A DNA stretch of 64,000 nucleotides from Aplysia californica (taxonomy: Eukaryota > Mollusca > Gastropoda > Aplysiida > Aplysiidae). The translations under genes were made by a program, and so were the position numbers. The stretch lies in contig NW_004797274.1 of the NCBI RefSeq assembly GCF_000002075.1, forward strand, positions 1,229,683 through 1,293,682, read 5' to 3'. The notes under the pieces are model-generated. The model saw only the letters and a list, made by a program, of their open reading frames with translations, ran no database searches and was not told the origin of the DNA. Shown one piece after another: positions 36,601-49,100 of the stretch (within the stretch, counting starts at the first letter, position 1; each line of letters begins with the position of its first letter).

Positions 36601-39600
36601 TCCATCTTACGTGATGGCATTGCTCATTCGATCAGGCCTCAGAGCCCTCATCATGCACAGCTTTTCTAAAGGAGTTTTATTTTTCCACTCCTGAGGGAAC
36701 TTCTCTTTTTCTGGGGCTTCTCCTTCAACAAACTTTTTCCAGCGCTTCGCAGATCCAACAATATCCTTATCCAGGTTCCTGAACGCATCATGTTCGGACA
36801 GAGCCTGACAAAAAAATACCCATGGTTATGAGGTCCAGTTCAGCAGCTACTGTACAAAATGTGGCGCATTACATGCCATATGACTACGGTAAAAGAAATC
36901 CTTGGGTTTAGTTTTAGTAGAGGTTTTCGTTAGTTTAGTTTCAGTAGAGGTTTTACGGAGCTCGCAACTGCATAAGGTCATATGAGCGCCAGAAGATTAG
37001 AGGTGTTACAAGAGAGTAACAAACATAAAAAAGAAGAAGGGGAGATAAGGACGATAGATGTTTGATAGGAAAGAAGAAGCAAACTACACCAGAGCACCCG
37101 CCAACCACTCACTAATCCTTGGGTAAAATCTTTAATTTCACATATTCCTACAGCGTTTATCAAAGACAGACATACATTTGCCCTTATAATAAGAATGGCT
37201 AACCCACAAAATGTCCAAAGATTTTATTTGATAAATCGGTAGCAAACTGTCTATTTCATATATATGTTCAAAGAGATAGGTATGAAGGAGATAGTGGCCA
37301 TGGGTTGGAACAAACAAGACGACATGTAGGCCTATGCTTAAGTCTGTGCTGATGTAGGAGATGCACTGGGATCTCACCGATAATTTGGGGATTGATTTGA
37401 TAAAACTTAGAAGCACACAATTTCTGTTTGATGCAAATCAATGCAAGAAACCCTGGTGTGGGATGCCTTCTTTTATATATATATCCTCATTAGCTTATGC
37501 CGGTCACCCCCATCATTCACTAGCCCCTCCCCCCCCTTCCCCTTTATCCCTCCCCTACCCTATCTAAGGCACTGTCAAACATCTATTGTCCTAATCTCTC
37601 CTTCTTTCTTGAGCTTGTTAATCTCTTGTAACACCTCTAATCTTTGGTACTTACTTATAATTTATATGACCTTATATATATGCTGCAAGCGCTGTAAAAC
37701 TCTTACTAAAACTTAAACTAATGCAGAAAAAAGTCCAAGGCTAAGCTCAAGACAGATTTATTTTTTTTTGGCGATAGACAGGTTCAGCAATTCAAGAAAG
37801 ATACCTTAATGCCACCCCAGCCTAGGTCCGTGAGAAAATCTACTGGACTCTTTGCGTCTGCAGTTGCTGGAAATCGCAGTAGAAAATCAAGGCACTCTGC
37901 ATCAATTTCTTTCATCTGAGTCAAAATCTGTGGACACAGTCAATGAATAAATTAGCCCATGTGTCTATCAAACCAGAAACCAACAGACCAAAAGTCGTCC
38001 CTCTCTCAGGAATCAGAAGTTAAAAAAGAGCACTGGTATTTACCGAACCAATCAGTGAAAAGTTGAGTTGGTTACGCCATTTTAGTCGAATCATCTTGGT
38101 GACTCATCAGCCAAAGGCCCAGCCAGAGCCCAAAAAAATTTTCAGTTTCAATTAAAACAATCGTCTTATTCGTAATCAGTGCCTAAGAATTAGCAGTCTA
38201 AGCGTAAACCTCCTTTTTGAATTATTATTAACAATTTCATTAAATTTTTAAAACATCATTCATGCTGTAATTCCTGCTTTGCATTCCTTAACCTTTGACC
38301 TGTCCACATGTTGGATACAACCAGACCAAATTTAGCCCAACTCAACAAAAATCGGGTCGATTCTGCTTTTGTGGACACAAGGCTTTAAGTTTAAGCTAAC
38401 AAACTGTACCGTCATACAACATGTAAAAAAGCACACCCCACACATAATTGTTTTCAGTAAAGTAAAACTATCTTGGGATACGAAGCACTCTTTATGTCAA
38501 TCTAAAATTCTCAAAAAGAAATTGACAAGTTGTAATTTTTCCTTTCTCTTGAAAGTAACAGCTAAAGAATGATGAAAAGCCGTTATCTCTTGAGATCTTT
38601 ACTTTTGTATCTATCAGAACCTTTCAAATACTAGTTTTTGATACAACCCCCCCCCCCAAAAAAAACAACAACAAATAAGCAAACACTGTAGGAAAGATAC
38701 CTGAAAAGTCATCATGGTTCCAAAAATCAGCTTGTCCCTCTCAAAGAGGCCTCGCGTGGTGTAAACATAGACAGAGTACGTGTTGCAGTCGATCAGGTTC
38801 GACACTCTCTCTTGCTCCGTATCCGCTGGCTCGGCCTTATCAATGGATTTGTCAAACACAACACTGAAAGCCTGAAAGGAGAAAACATTCTTTTTTTTAA
38901 ACACATAAAAACGGGGAGCACTGAAGGCCTACGAAGGGGGGGGGTTATTAAAACTCATCAAAATGAGGAGCAGAATACTTGTCTGAGCTACATAATGCAC
39001 ATGAATACAATAAATACAATACAAATGGCTACTTTATCTTGGGGAAGACACAACATAGCAGAAAAAGAATGCATTTAGAAGAAAAAACAGCAGAAACCAG
39101 CCATAGCCAGCACTCTCTGACCACTTGCATTTCTACCTTTTCTCACTTGGCAAAGCACAATAAGTTGTCCTTTCACAAGTCGGGGGACTTGCACTCGGCT
39201 CTCTCACATGATCCCATCACATACTTTTAGCTCAAAAGTTTCTAACAAAACTGGAAATATGTTTTTAGCATATCAAGAACTAGCTCACAGAGTAAGTTTT
39301 GTTTTAGTAGAGGTTTTACGGCGCTCGCAACTGGATAAGGTCATATGAGCGCCAAGGGGTTGATGTCAACAGAGAAGTCCTTAGAGGGAATCAGACTTAC
39401 TCTGCTCACCTCTCTAGCTTCAACAGCACAAAGTCTTCTTCGACTATAAAGGCACCTCGGAAATAACAGGTCACAAGAATGTGACAAACATACAAAAGAA
39501 GCAGAGGAAAAATGACGATAGTAAGGATTAAGAAAGAAAGAGCAGCAGTTTCCTGTTGTAGTTCCGGCACAGTTATGAGCATGACATCGATGAATCAGCC

Positions 39601-42600
39601 CATTAAAAATTACAATTCTACTGTGCATAAGAACTCGAGATGTTGATGTCCCCCCTTTTGGGAATGGCCTAAAGATACTTCTGTCAGTTGCTCACAGAAT
39701 GAATCATAGATTGCAATACTTCAGTAAATAATACAGTGAACCATTTATTATCTCAATACTCTAGTAAACAATAAAGTGGACCATTTATTACACTGCAATA
39801 TTTAGTAAATAATAAACACAAAATGGTTATAATCTGCAGGGACAACTGATTTTGTAGAGCCCTGAAAAAAGTGTCTGTACAACTCTTACCTTCAATGAGA
39901 ACTGATACATTGGGTGAATCTTAAACAAATCATTCATGATGAAGTACAGGAGCGATGCTCTGGCTGCAACAGGACGATAATTTTCTCGAGCGAGGTTGAT
40001 CTCCTTCTCCGTAATCTTGGCCTCTGCGGCCTTGACCTCAATTTCTGCCGCCGTGCGTTTCGTTGTCTCCAGGTTCTCAACTAGCGCATAGTCACCCAGG
40101 AAGTTTCCTTCAGCTGTCGACAGTCGAGCCAGGAGATTGTCCTCCAAACCTGTCGGAAGTCAGAAGAGGATAAATCATCGGTGTAATTCAATAATCATCC
40201 ATATCAATTTGTTTTAGTAAGCGTTTTACGGCACTTGCAACACAAATAGGTCATATAAGTGCCGAAGATTAGAGGTGTTACAAGAGAGTAACAAACATAA
40301 GAAAGAAGGAGAGGAGATAAAGACGATAGTTATTTGATAGGAAAGAAGGAGCAAACCACACCAGAGCACCCGCCAACCACCTGCTCACATCATTTTCTGA
40401 GGGTTTCCGGGTAAAGCAGTTATTTGAGAAAAAACACCAATGACATCTTACAATAAAGTTTCGTTTTGTTCTGCTTTTTCCTTCCTAGTTAATAATTGAA
40501 AAATTAGAAATGGTAAAGTCATGGTTTTGATCATGGCACTCTGTTCTTTTATTTTCTCCAAACTTCAAAATATGATTTAGACGCTTGTGGAAAGAGGCTG
40601 AAAAAATGTCATAAGAAAATGAAAGGTCTTCATGTGTGTACAAAGTCTTTTTAAGCAGAGATAAACATTTGCTCAAGACAGCTATATTACTAAAACTATA
40701 TTTTAACAGCAAAACTTAAAGCTTTTCTAGATTCTTTTCAACACTTCTTTTGATCAAAGCACAAATAACTTTGGTAAGAAAGGTAAATACAATTTTTATC
40801 CATATGTATGAATAGTAAAAACAGAAAACTTTGATCATATTATTCTCAACACAAATTTTGAAAATAAAAAACAAAAACTGTCAGGCACAACTTCATTTCT
40901 GCCATACTTGTAAAGTTCATTCAACATGTATCTTATAGAATTAATAAAATTACAACAAATAAAAAGGAGAAAAAAATATTTGAAATTACAGAAACATTTC
41001 ACAATAAACAAATCTATCCAGAGACCTTTCAAAGTGATTTTGAACTCATTCTGCTGTCGCGTGAGATCCGACTTGAGTTTCTCCAGATCCGGCCGTTCCT
41101 TGGATACCACAGCCCCAAGCAGCTGGTCCTCCAGACCATCTCTGGAGACAAGAAATGTTCGCAAGTTAACCATGATGAAAAATCTTTATTTTTGGACATT
41201 CTTGCACAGGTCAGCAAACATAAATTTAAAATCAAATCTGCAGTACATGTCCAGATTATACCCCTTATATACTGTATCAGCTAGTTTCCTTTCGAAGATG
41301 GAATATTTTGAATATCCTCACCACTCAAGTCAATGCAACAACACAGGAATAACAGTCTCAACTTTTATAAGAAAGCAAAGGAAACAGACCTATATGTAAT
41401 TACTTCTACCTGCAATTAAGTTTCAAATTAAAAAGATAAAGAAAAGCTGAGAGCATCTAAAGTGCAGGACTGTGGCCATGAAAAAGGCATCCTAAACACT
41501 TTGTCTTCCCCAAAGAATTTCCTAGACACAATCCTTTGAAGGAGAAGTCACACTTTTTAAATTACTCTTTTTCTAGAAAATCAAGGGCAAAAAAGTATTG
41601 TCAATAGTGTTCTATAAAGTACGCTTAACAGACAAGTAACAAGTCTCTCTGGACAGCTGTGTCATGCACGTGATAGATTAGACAGAGGTCAATTTTGATA
41701 TGTTATCTTTTCAAAAAAATCCCAAACATGAGTATTACTGGTACCTTAAATATGGTCCATTGCGTGAGTAAGTAACTAACGTTATAAAATAACAGGATCA
41801 AGTGTTCAAAAAGTTTGTTTTTTTTTAAGCCTAAAAATTTGTTTTGTACCCCCGGGGTTGTATTCTTCACATTTTAGAATACTTCTAGAATGAAGACCTC
41901 TTTGAAACTTTCAGTATTTCTTAAAAAATAATTTTGACGCTCTGTGCAAAGCATACGGATCGGATTAACGAGTAAATTTCCTCTTTGGAAGTGGTGGCAC
42001 AGAGTTCCCCACGTCGTATGGATACGATAGTTAAACAAGACGTACGGATAGGGTTAATTCTGCGACAGATCCTTTACCAACCACTCACAAAAAAAGAAAT
42101 AGTCAAACCTGTTCTAGCCATCACCAGTCCTAGGCAATCACTTGTCAAAACAACCACTTCCCCCTTTACGTTTTTTCTACATTGTACAACAATGTCCAAG
42201 AGTTCCACCTGTCTAAAATGACCATTTTTTTCTTATTTACAATGGATGGTCAGCTTAGGCAGGTTCGACTGTATGTACAATTTGAGAAGTACAAAGTAAG
42301 CACCTGGTTACTGTGAAATTAATGAGGGTTGTCTGAGCCTGCATCTCCGGCTTGTAGTGAGGATTTGCCAGTTTAGTCTGAAGGATTAGTCGGAACTTGG
42401 GATGGTAATTGATTTCTTTATCTCCAATCTGTAAAAAAATGGTACATGGAAAAAAATCGAGGGTTCAATTGGTGAAACAAAATTCAGGTTTCATTTCTCC
42501 ATCACCTTATATCATCCCTTCCATTCTCAACAGGAAATTCCTTCCCCATCACGAAAAATCCTTTCATTTTACTACCATCACAATAATATTACATTACTGA

Positions 42601-42922
42601 ACTGAAGAAATCAGAGATAAAGTTTTGTCTATCAAGTAATATCTCATTAGATAAGCACTGTTTTTCCAAGTTTTCTGAAACGAACAGCGAATGAATTTGG
42701 TAATATACATCCCTACATTCATTGTACATTGTGACATTAACTGCAAGACAAGCGCCTTGACGGGCAAGGCCACATTGAACCTGGAGAAGAGTCACAAAGA
42801 ATGATGATGTACAGAAAAGTAGGAAGACATGGAATAATATCAAGAAGCTAGGATGCAATAGGGAAATGTGGAGGAAAGTGTTTGTTCGTGACCTATAGCC
42901 TGATCCAGGGAGAGTAAAGCAT

Positions 42923-42977
<55 letters not shown>

Positions 42978-43137
42978 ATGAATGTACGCACTTTGGCTTT
43001 TACAGCTAGTGTAGATCTAGTCATTTTTATTTTGAATGTTCCTATTGAAAGCCTGTTGAGGGCGAAATGTTGAACTTGTCATTAAATATTTGGGAAATAC
43101 TACCAGGTCTAAACTGTTTTACTATCTGCTGCACACA

Positions 43138-43196
<59 letters not shown>

Positions 43197-46100
43197 AATG
43201 ATGATGATGATGATGACGATGATGACGATGATGATGATGATGATGACGATGATGATGACAACGACAAGGATGAAGACAATGGTGACGATAATTACGATAA
43301 TCACGATGACGATGAATCACCTTGATAGCTCTCCCTTTCTTGATGGTGTTCCTGCCCAGCAGATGATCCAGCACGGGGTCCACAGACTCCATGATGTTCT
43401 CCATCATCAGCACCTCTCCTGTCTCCACAGCCTTCTCAATGACATCCAGGTAGCCGTGAGAGCCCAGGCGAACCACCTAAAGAGCACAGGGTTAGCTTAG
43501 TTTTAGTATAGGTTTTAAGGCGCTCGCAACTGCATGAGGTCATATGAGCGCAGGAAGATTAGAGGTGTTTCAAGAGAGTAACAAACGTAAAAAAGAAGGA
43601 GGAGAAATAAGGACGATAAATACTTGATGGGAAAGAAGAAGCAAACCACACCAGAGCACCCACCAACCACCCACAGAGCACAGGGGAAAAACGACGGTAG
43701 TCACAAACTGGAAATTGTGAGGGTGCCAATTTTAAAAGCTTAATTGTGGACTCATAACTTCATATTTGTTTGACTGGTGGTTTATTGTTATGTGTTGTTG
43801 AATGGGAAATCGAACAACAATAATCAACCAACAGTTGAACAGAAATACAGTTATGAGTCAACAAGCGTCCAAAATTGGTACCCTCACGATTTTCAGTTTG
43901 TCACTACTGTCGTTTTTCCCCTGTAGTATTCACCTGGATAAGCACAGATTGATCATACATCTCACAGAGGATATCGTCACTGTCGTAAGAAATTATCCAC
44001 TTAAATCCTAATTTTGAGAACTTTTCTTCGATTTTTTCACCCTCCTGTAGGTCTTTCATTTCAAAGATGTGCCATTCAACATCACCAAAATGCAGTTTAA
44101 AGCAATGGTCAAGGCTTGAAATTATGTTCTTGCTTTCGATGATTCCTGATAGGAACAACACGACAAAATCTAGTTTTTTGTCGCTGGTGTGAATAGTACC
44201 CAAAAGGACTAAAGTGGATTGCTTGCGACACAAATGATATTCGTGGTGAATGGCTTAAAGTATTATTTGCACAACACAGGTACGTCAACATGTTTCACAA
44301 CGGCTTCTCACACAGAATATGAACCGGCATTTGTGGCGTAGTGGTTAGGTACTCCGCAGTCACATGTGAAAGACTTCAGTTCAGTTCCCATGTGGAATGA
44401 ATTTTTATCGAGTATCTGGGTCTGTCCTGGTGGCACATTGTATCTCTCTCAGTCTGAAATGGTCATGACAAGCAGGGTCGAAGCCCATCTCCCAAATTAT
44501 GTAAATTTAGTAAAAATGTCTATGTTGAAAATTTTTTTTTCACATAATAGGATGTTAATTTGGCAGTAATACATTTTTCCATGTGTTTAAAGCAAAATAG
44601 AATTATTTACAGGGATAAATCACATAACAAAAAATTGATGGAAAGTAAAACAAGTGCTGAGTTACAATGCTATGTACTATGAGGATACTTGTTGACAGAC
44701 AGTTCTGGTCTCTATAATACACTCCATTCTGGTCAAGTCATCATCTGCATTTATGCAAAATGATCATCAAATAAATATGTGTCTTATCACAAATCAAAAT
44801 TCCATTGAATAAATGATTGATAATTCTCAGTCCCTGCAAAAATGTGCACAAAAGAAAAGACAAAAAGAAAAAGGAAGCTTTTAGTGAGTTTGCCAGTCAG
44901 TGAATGGTTTGGCCCAGTTTCCCTCAGTTTCTTCAGCGACTGACACTGTTGTCCCAATCTTGATCCACCTTGACAGCTTGCTGCAAAAAATCTTTTGACT
45001 TTCATTTTTGGCCAAAATCAGTTAAAAACAAGTTTCTCAAATTCAAGATCTTGCACATTTTGTTGTATAATTTATTCAGAGCTCTATTGCAATAAAAAAA
45101 CACCAAGACCACATTCCAAATTTGAAGAAAGCGTGACTTATAGCTTTACAACACACCACTTTTATGCCTCTCGTGTAAACTTTTGAAAATATCAGCTGAG
45201 AGAGTGTCACAGCAGGGTAAATGTGAGAACAGTTGAGACAGCAGAGTCATAAAATTATTAGTCAATCTACCCTCAATCACATCATTTTCATCATCAGCCT
45301 TTCTCACTCCACGTTGAAGTATAAGCCTTCAACAAGAGCTCTCTGTGTAAGCCCCCTACTTCTATCCCGGGCTATTGTCTCCATCTCTGTCCTGCTGTAA
45401 TCCCATCTCCTTAAGGTCAGAATCTAAGTTCCTCCTCCAAGTACTTTTAGGCCTTCCTTTCCTTTTCTCTCCTAGAAGACTCCATCTTAAGTAAGGCGGG
45501 TAATATTTGCTTTCATTTTTCTCAAGGTGTGTCTAATCCACTTCCATTTTCTTTTTCTGATTTATATATATTTGTCCATTTTCTGTTGATTCGTTTCCGT
45601 TCTTCTTTTCTTATGGTGTGAAGGCAATAAAATTTTAGCATTTTCCTTAAGCAGCTATTGCCTGTGGCTTTGACGAAGTTTGTTTTGTAAACCCCCAATC
45701 ACAGCAAGGCGTAAATTACCCTGAGGCTGCTCCCATATCTGGTCTTGATCCATTTGGAGCCCTGCAGCTGAGGGTCAATCATAAGAGGCCAGCGCTCGCA
45801 GTTGGTGAGGATGGTGGCGTTCTCAGTGCTCATCCTGTCTCCAGGCAGGTTCTCATTGCTCCAGCTGGCCACCTGGAGAGTGGAGCCGAAGTATTGGGTT
45901 TCATTGCTTTGACAAGTGTTTTAGCATTTTTACCTCTTGCCCCAGGTTTCAAGAACAAAGTTGTTACTACAGATTAACATTACTACTTCATAATACCAAG
46001 GTGATTTGTAAGAAGTTTATATCTTCGGGGGGAAAAAACAGCATTCGAAGACCAGCAACATCATACTAGACTTCAAGCCGAGCTGAGGGACTGAAATGTA

Positions 46101-49100
46101 CAGTCGAACCTGATCTAACAGACAGCTGTATAAGACAATCACCTGCATAAATGCCCACCTCCCATCTCCTCTCTTGCATATTTTTTACATTCTAGTGACA
46201 CCATATAAGACGCCCACCAGTCAAAGTTACAATCACTTTTCTCCTCGACCATAGATGGCTTTCTTAGACAATTCTGACTATTTATCTTTGACAGCACAGA
46301 GGGGTAACTCATAACAAATCTACTCACTTGAGCAGCATCCACAAGCATGACCAAGGGATCAAGATTCTCAGTGACTGGAATCGGTACTTTGAGTTGTTTC
46401 AGGAAGGCTACCCACTTGTTCTCGAGGAGATCCATTCTGTATGTCTTTGAGAAAATAGACAACAGCCACATAGAGTTTGCTATTTTATTACTTGTTTGAG
46501 TAAAGAGGAACACATTAACAAAATAATGGTCAACTAGTACTGTAAAACTGTAAAACAGTACAACAGACAGCCAGAAACATCAGAGGGAAAGAAAAGAAGT
46601 AGGTTTGAACATGGTGTCCACCATGTGATTACATAACTGTGGTTCTGTGCCACAAGACAGACAAACTGGTTAGAACTCGTAGCTGCCTGCTTGTACTGAA
46701 TATGTCCCAGGAAACTGAAAATGCTTCAGAATTTAACAGGGTTTATTGAAATAATAATAAAACAATGTAAAGTGCACAGAGTCTACTTTCAAACAGGGTT
46801 CTGCCCTACATAAATGTCCAAGTTTTTTTTTATATCATTGTCACTGCTATTTGTTGGTATTTTATTTTTTTAAATGACAGAATAGAGCAACAAATCAACA
46901 ACATTAAACAAAGTTGAAGGAGGTGGAAGTGAGGGGGGTCTGAATCATTGTTGCATTATGAACTGAAAAGACTACACGTTTATTATGACACCTTTGTGAA
47001 AGATCCAACGTAGGAAACATATGCAGTAATTAGCAGCACATCTCCGGGGAGAGTCTTCTCATTTTCGTGAAAGTCCTGGATGGCATCTGCCCACCTCACA
47101 TTCTCGGAGGCCAGTCCACCCACGAGGCGGTTCGCCAGATCAATGGTGGCCGCGGTGGAGTCGGCTTCATCCTGGCATTTTTGCTTCGTCTCCACGGCTT
47201 GGTTCAGCTCTGCCTGGCACTCGCCCAGCGTCTGCTCCAGCTGGGCAACACGGGCTGGATGGAATAAACAAACAAAATTCCAAACTTTCATAGAATCACA
47301 GCTATCCACTCTTCATATACACCAATTAGAAGCAGCCCGCAAGTGATTTTTTGACTTACCTTTGCTACACAGGTGACACACAAATAGCTTCAAAATCGGA
47401 ATTCTCTAAGCTAGGAGTGTGGGAAAGGGGTTAGTGTCCCACTCCCCAGGACAGCCTGGGAGAGATCTAAAATAGGAAACAAAAGCTAGGAAAAAAAAAG
47501 CCCCAAGAAAAACTAATAAACTGAATAATCAGGTACTAACAAATAGATCTTACCATTGTTATTCATATTCTCATATTGTTGTTCCAGCTTAGTGTTGTAA
47601 TGTCATTGTATTTACTTACATTCTCGAAGTCAATGACGGTCTGATAAAAATAAGATCACAAATGAGGCACCTGAAAAAGGGACACCAAAAAATAATAGAA
47701 ACATTTTTTTTTTTAAACAAAAACAAACTCTTATAATGCATTGCATCATTTCCACTGGCACGCAGTCAGTACCATTTATTTTCTACCACCAGCTGAATTG
47801 GTGCACAACATTGATCCGTTGTTTGCAGTCACATCAAAAATCTAAAAAACACCGGCCAGATCACATGCATTTGATAAGTCAACTCTATTTTTATCACACA
47901 GGGTATTCATTTCTACTCAGCGGGGTGTTTATTGTATGCAACAATGTTAGAAACAGGAGTGGAATTATTGGGAAATGTGTTATAAGATCTCAACAGCAGC
48001 TTGAAACAACCAGAGCATGGCCAAACAACTCAAGAGGGTGGTTGGCGGGTGCTGTAGTGCGGTTTGCTTCTTCGTTCCTATCAAACATCTATCGTCTTTG
48101 TCTCCCCTCCTTCTTTTTTATGTTTGTTACTCTCTTGTAACACCTCTAATCTTCTGGCACTCATATGACCTTATGCAGTTGCGAGCGCCGTAAAACCCTC
48201 TACTAAAACTAATCTAAAAACAACTCAAGCTACAAATTAGCATATGGTCATTTGTAATGAACAAATTCAGCATGAACAATGTTACAAATCTACATGTGCT
48301 AGTACAGCACTTTTAGCAACTCCCCCCAACCTTTAATGGTAGCCAGCTTATCCTGAGCAGCCTGCAGTTCATTGTTGGCTTTCTTCAGAGCAATTCTTTT
48401 TGGCTCGACATTACAGAAGACCTCGTAGTACCTCATGATGTTGATGACCCAGGAGCAAAGACCTTTACAGAGTGAGAAAAGGAAAGAAACCAAGCAAGAT
48501 TAAATCATCCATGAAATATTAAAGCAGCTAAAGACACAAAGAAATAAATTAACTGGAAACAGTTGGCCTATTAAAATACCATTCAAAACATGCTGCTGCG
48601 CAAGGTGAATTCACTCTTTTGACTGACTTTCGGAGTAGGCTCAGTTGTGTTTAGATAGAAGCTATTCAGAAATTTCGATAAAATGATTGTTAAAAAATTG
48701 TGGGCTTTGAAAAGTAAAAGTAAGCTCAACAGAAACATGACAAATATCTCCATACAGCAATGCTGATATATAACAGAACATGTCAAGATTATTCCAGGGG
48801 AGATATCAATTCAAACAATCAACATTTTCTTTACTTTAAATATTGTTACTACCTGGCCGAGCACCTTACACCAGTGATGATACATAATGAGATAGTCCAC
48901 TCAGCCAAAAACGTGTCCGCCGGAAGTCCGTGCAATGGCTCAGATCTATGGCGCTGCAGTCTTTGTTTTGAAACTCTCTTTCGTTTCTCCTAAAGAAGAA
49001 TAGGCGAGCGCAAATCGACTGCTGTTCATCAGCTGTTCGGGTTCGTTCAGTGCGGAGTATTAGTTTTTTTTATTTCAATGACCTCTCGCCTCTCATTCTA

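Noticed and set aside
43042-43500. Poly-His and poly-Met ORFs
   Set aside because: They are read-throughs of the ATG microsatellite beside dynein exon 19; only the exon part is real coding sequence.
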